Shown here one piece after another: positions 61,322 through 64,000 of a DNA stretch of 64,000 nucleotides (position 1 is its first letter; every line of letters starts with the position of its first letter). The stretch is from the NCBI RefSeq assembly GCF_050219315.1, contig NZ_CP116939.1, forward strand, positions 1,488,001 through 1,552,000. Reading direction: 5' to 3'. Below the pieces are notes generated by a model that saw nothing but the letters and a program-made list of their open reading frames with translations, did no database searches and was not told where the DNA came from. A program made the position numbers and the translations under genes. This DNA comes from Megasphaera_A sueciensis (GTDB lineage Bacteria; Bacillota; Negativicutes; Veillonellales; Megasphaeraceae).

Positions 61322-62254
61322 ATGCTACTAGGTGCAGTCATTACAGCTGCCGGCATGTCCTCCAGAATGGGTAATTTTAAACCATTGCTGAACATAGGCT
61401 CGATTTCAGTTTCCCAAAGAATTATTACTACGCTGAAACAAGCGGGCACAGAAGTAGTCGTAGTAGTAACGGGTTTTCACGCTGACGAATTAGAACATCA
61501 TCTTGCACAAAACCAAGTCATGTTTTTAAGAAACGATTATCCCGAATCGACAGAAATGTTTGACTCCGCAGTGATAGGTCTCAAATATTTATATCCACAA
61601 TGCAGCCGCATTCTGTTTAGTCCTGTTGATGTTCCTTTATTTACAACCGATACAATAAAAGAATTACTTATCACCCCTGGAGATATAATTGTTCCAACAT
61701 ATGAAGGGCAGCCGGGACATCCTATTTTGATCTCCAGTACAGTGGCACAAAAAGTATGCCATATGAATAATGCCCCAGGAGGTCTTTGTAAAACTTTGCA
61801 GCAATGCGGACATATATCATATGTTGAAGTCCCTGATAAAGGAATTCTCCACGATATGGATACGCCCGAAGATTTCGAGGCGCTGCTGGCTTATCACAAC
61901 CATCAGATCTTACGCCCGGTTGTCGATATTAAATTAGCTGGTGAAAATTATTTTTTTGACTCACGGATTGCAATGTTGTTATTTCTCATCAATTATACCC
62001 ATTCTATGTTGTCGGCTTGCAAACAAATGCAGATTTCTTATAGTTCCGGCTGGAAACTTATTAATAATTCGGAAAAAGAATTAGGTTTTCCCCTGGTAAA
62101 TCGCTGGCAGGGAGGCACCAAAGGCGGACGAACGACACTTACGGCGGAAGGATTCGATTTATTAACACGATATAAAAATTTTTCTATAGAACTGCAAAAA
62201 AAAGCCGCCGAATTATTTATCACTTATTTTGATTCTATATTTAAACAAAAATAA
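61322..62254 (+). CDS. MocA/MobA-like nucleotidyltransferase fused to a ModE-type HTH
   Basis: 310 residues from the ATG at 61322 (GAAGGG upstream). The N-terminal 195 residues are a GT-A nucleotidyltransferase: GAVITAAGMSSRMGNFKPLLNIG, then FSPVDVPLFTTDT, and PTYEGQPGHPILISS. MocA enzymes attach CMP to molybdopterin, which Mop-type oxidoreductases need. The C-terminal 100 residues (FFDSRIAMLLFLINYTHSMLSACKQMQISYSSGWKLINNSEKELG, QGGTKGGRTTLTAEGFDLLTRY) match the LysR/ModE DNA-binding domain. So one protein may make the cofactor and sense or regulate its use. It is the likely partner of mop. Confidence 0.8.
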   Translation: MLLGAVITAAGMSSRMGNFKPLLNIGSISVSQRIITTLKQAGTEVVVVVTGFHADELEHHLAQNQVMFLRNDYPESTEMFDSAVIGLKYLYPQCSRILFSPVDVPLFTTDTIKELLITPGDIIVPTYEGQPGHPILISSTVAQKVCHMNNAPGGLCKTLQQCGHISYVEVPDKGILHDMDTPEDFEALLAYHNHQILRPVVDIKLAGENYFFDSRIAMLLFLINYTHSMLSACKQMQISYSSGWKLINNSEKELGFPLVNRWQGGTKGGRTTLTAEGFDLLTRYKNFSIELQKKAAELFITYFDSIFKQK

Positions 62255-62308
62255 ACACTGCAGAAAAGTTAAACTAGCCATACGTCCTTTTCACAGTGTT
62301 TATTTTTG
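62245..62308. terminator. Bidirectional terminator
   Basis: AAATAAACACTG and CAGTGTTTATTT form a long A/T-rich stem with about 35 bases between, and T runs follow on both strands. It lies between the converging nucleotidyltransferase and alpha/beta hydrolase genes. Confidence 0.75.
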
Positions 62309-63244
62309 TTCTAAAAAACCAGTTAAAACCCGGCGATACTCATTATAATTTTTTTCAATAGCAACGGCATGAGGTGCTTTTTTAAATATATATATTTTTT
62401 TACTGTTACTTCCACACATTTGATATAAGTCTTCTGCCGTAGCAACGGGAATTAACTCATCCGCACCGCCATGAAGAATAAGGACGGGCACAGTGATATG
62501 CTTAACTGCCTGCAACGGTTCTATATCGGAAAGAAATTTATGCGTATGGTAAAACATGGCTGCTTGAAAAAAAGGCGTTACTATATTTACACCCCAAATA
62601 GCTTTAGAATTCTGAAGCCAATCAAACGCTTTATCTTTTCCTAATCGAAGTATATTCCCGTAAGAGCTATCCGCCACACAAAAGGCCAACTGTGAACCAT
62701 GCTCGCTGCCAGCGTATAGCAATGCCATCGCACCTCCGAGAGAAATTCCATGAAGTCCTATTATTGATAGCTGATCTTCCTTCCGAAGCCAATGCACCCA
62801 TGCCTCTATATCGCCAACTTCACTAATTCCCCACTCTGTATGCGCCCCTCCGCTCTCCCCATGTCCTCGCTGATCAACCAGAAGAACATTATATCCTAAA
62901 TTATGATATATTGCAGCATACGGCAAACACATAGATCGGTTCTGGTATAATCCATGTAATAAAATAACGGTACGATGTAAATTTTTTTCGGTTTCAATAT
63001 AGGTACCTCGCAAAAGAGTCCCATCAGGAGCTGAAATATAGATTTTTCTCCAACCAAATCGCTGTTCTGCCCGTTGTATCGGTCGGATATCCTGTGTATG
63101 ATTCTCCACTCCCAGTATCTGATCCCAGTGTGTATTAAGAAAATGTTCATATGCTATATTTCCTACATATAGTCCGCTTCCAATAAATAGTACGGTTATA
63201 ACAGAAAAAAAAACGCAAACCCCTTTGACAAACCGCTGCAGCAT
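62300..63244 (-). CDS. Membrane-anchored alpha/beta hydrolase
   Basis: 314 residues from the ATG at 63244, 7 nt after GGGAGG. An N-terminal membrane helix (GVCVFFSVITVLFIGSGLYVGNIAY) places the enzyme outside the cytoplasmic membrane. The hydrolase fold has the oxyanion HGLYQN, the nucleophile elbow GLHGISLGGAMALLYAG (Ser), the acid in LILHGGADELIPVATA and the His in KKAPHAVA. It resembles the BEM46/YqkD-type hydrolases. The substrate is unknown. It follows pyrR by 62 nt, with a terminator between. Confidence 0.85.
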   Translation of the reverse strand: MLQRFVKGVCVFFSVITVLFIGSGLYVGNIAYEHFLNTHWDQILGVENHTQDIRPIQRAEQRFGWRKIYISAPDGTLLRGTYIETEKNLHRTVILLHGLYQNRSMCLPYAAIYHNLGYNVLLVDQRGHGESGGAHTEWGISEVGDIEAWVHWLRKEDQLSIIGLHGISLGGAMALLYAGSEHGSQLAFCVADSSYGNILRLGKDKAFDWLQNSKAIWGVNIVTPFFQAAMFYHTHKFLSDIEPLQAVKHITVPVLILHGGADELIPVATAEDLYQMCGSNSKKIYIFKKAPHAVAIEKNYNEYRRVLTGFLEQK

Positions 63245-63279
63245 GCCATTCCTCCCTAGTAGATTCACAATATTATAAA

Positions 63280-63320
63280 AAAAACAGCAAAAAAGTACGC
63301 TGGGAATTACCCGCGTACTT
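63280..63320 (-). terminator. Terminator of pyrR
   Basis: On the minus strand AAGTACGC and GCGTACTT form an 8-bp stem around GGGTAATTCCCA, followed by TTTTGC and a longer T run. It begins inside the end of pyrR and includes its stop codon. Confidence 0.85.
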
Positions 63321-63852
63321 CTTCCCGCAAAACGACTTGGTTTTGTCCATCCACTTCACCTAATTGCACCGATATATCTTCCTTCCGTGAGGTAGGAACA
63401 TTTTTTCCTACATAATCCGCACGAATGGGCAATTCACGATGTCCCCTGTCAACTAAAACGGCTAATTCAATATACTGCGGGCGGCCTAATTCCATAATTG
63501 CATTCAAAGCCGACCGTACTGTACGGCCCGTAAACAGAACATCATCTACAAGCACAACTATTTTCCCATCTGCATCGAACCGATTGGGACTGCTGCCTAT
63601 TGTACTAATGCTGCTTTTTTTATGATCGTCCCGATATGCCGAAATATCTAACTCATAAACAGGAACCGGCCTTCCTTCAATAGCCGCCAGTTCTGCTGCT
63701 AATCTTTTGGCCAATGGAATCCCTCTTGTATGAATTCCTACAAGAACGGTATTATCCAACCCTTTATTATGTTCGATAATCTCATGGGCGATTCTCCTAA
63801 TGGCTCGTCCTATAGCTTTTTCGTCCATTAGCAGAGTCTTATTGTTCCACAT
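63307..63852 (-). CDS. pyrR: Pyrimidine operon attenuator/uracil phosphoribosyltransferase
   Basis: 181 residues, the usual length. PyrR binds UMP-loaded to pyr mRNA leaders and also makes UMP from uracil. The phosphoribosyltransferase motif is KIVVLVDDVLFTGRTVRSALNAI; the family start LLMDEKAIGRAIRRIAHEIIEHN and GIHTRGIPLAKRLAAEL are present. The ATG at 63852 has GAGGT 7 nt upstream; an ATG three bases earlier is equally possible. It follows the rluD-like gene, the usual Firmicutes order. Confidence 0.97.
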   Translation of the reverse strand: MWNNKTLLMDEKAIGRAIRRIAHEIIEHNKGLDNTVLVGIHTRGIPLAKRLAAELAAIEGRPVPVYELDISAYRDDHKKSSISTIGSSPNRFDADGKIVVLVDDVLFTGRTVRSALNAIMELGRPQYIELAVLVDRGHRELPIRADYVGKNVPTSRKEDISVQLGEVDGQNQVVLREEVRG

Positions 63853-63873
63853 CATACATACCTCATTCACTAT

Positions 63874-64000
63874 TTATTCTTTCGCTGCTTGCTGCAGACA
63901 CGCCTTGAAATCTGTTGGAGCAGGTGCCTCAAAATGCATCATATCTCCTGTCACAGGATGAACTAAATCTAAACAATGAGAATGGAGTGCTTGTCCACAA
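63874..64000 (-). CDS. RluD/RluA-type pseudouridine synthase, C-terminal end
   Basis: The last 42 codons of a gene entering from the right edge. It reads GQALHSHCLDLVHPVTGDMMHFEAPAPTDFKACLQQ, which matches the RluA/RluD C-terminus (RQALHA...HP.TGE...F.APLP.DF). The catalytic Asp region is outside the window. Next to pyrR it is probably the Firmicutes RluD-type gene often linked to lspA. Confidence 0.9.
   Translation of the reverse strand, partial: CGQALHSHCLDLVHPVTGDMMHFEAPAPTDFKACLQQAAKE

Noticed and set aside
1..64000. CRISPR array, phage or integrated element
   Set aside because: I saw no regular repeat-spacer pattern, no phage genes and no integrase or attachment repeats next to the tRNA genes. 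The only mobile DNA is the ISL3 remnant.

Overview
The window comes from a diderm Firmicute of the class Negativicutes (Veillonella/Megasphaera/Dialister-like; I cannot fix the genus). The informational genes are of Firmicutes type: scpAB, rny, recA-recX, ftsK/spoIIIE, 6S RNA beside rarA, pyrR beside an rluD-like gene, and a serine T-box. They sit beside a full set of Gram-negative envelope genes: bamA, tamB, tolC, mlaEFD, Skp/OmpH, lpxD and an LpxL-type acyltransferase. Base composition is moderately low in GC. Nearly everything is on the minus strand.

Layout, left to right. 1-2.4 kb: end of an rluB-type gene, scpB-scpA, then five tRNAs (transcribed Asp-Phe-Gly-Cys-Leu) with their own promoter and terminator. 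2.5-15.6 kb: rny with a hairpin-bearing leader; then rodZ-like, ygiQ, a solute-binding protein, rimO, cinA, recA and recX in one tight run; then ftsK, rarA and 6S RNA. 15.8-17.6 kb: a plus-strand HAD phosphatase and a decayed ISL3-type transposase. 17.6-35.5 kb: a very long outer-membrane operon read mlaE-mlaF-mlaD-tolC-tamB-sigma factor-bitopic protein-bamA-unknown OM protein-three ompH-like genes-lpxD-lpxL. 35.6-40.3 kb: murA, an mreB-like gene, an exported lipoyl-fold protein and an S55-type protease. 40.6-48.1 kb: glpX, fsa/tal and a zinc-ribbon protein; then serC-serA-histidine phosphatase-serS, headed by a T-box leader. 48-50.4 kb: B12-dependent ribonucleotide reductase. 50.5-62.3 kb: a molybdenum aldehyde oxidoreductase with a poorly understood satellite cluster (radical SAM protein, CoA ligase-like protein, cysteine desulfurase-like protein, C-GCAxxG-C-C protein, methyltransferase, small redox protein, large Fe-S protein, nucleotidyltransferase). 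62.3-64 kb: alpha/beta hydrolase, pyrR and the end of an rluD-like gene.

Most interesting points. (1) The serC leader has one specifier stem I but two consecutive antiterminator/terminator modules, whose T-box bulges differ at the discriminator-pairing base. (2) The aldehyde-oxidoreductase satellite cluster looks like a maturation or sulfur/cofactor pathway of unknown chemistry. (3) A sigma factor and a bitopic protein with anti-sigma-like topology are embedded in the outer-membrane operon. (4) A histidine phosphatase lies between serA and serS and probably supplies the missing phosphoserine phosphatase step. (5) The RNase Y leader carries a terminator-like hairpin between promoter and start codon.

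Some starts were moved inward from the longest open frame where a Shine-Dalgarno sequence clearly picks a later codon. All functional names rest on motifs and family resemblance read by eye; no search was run.
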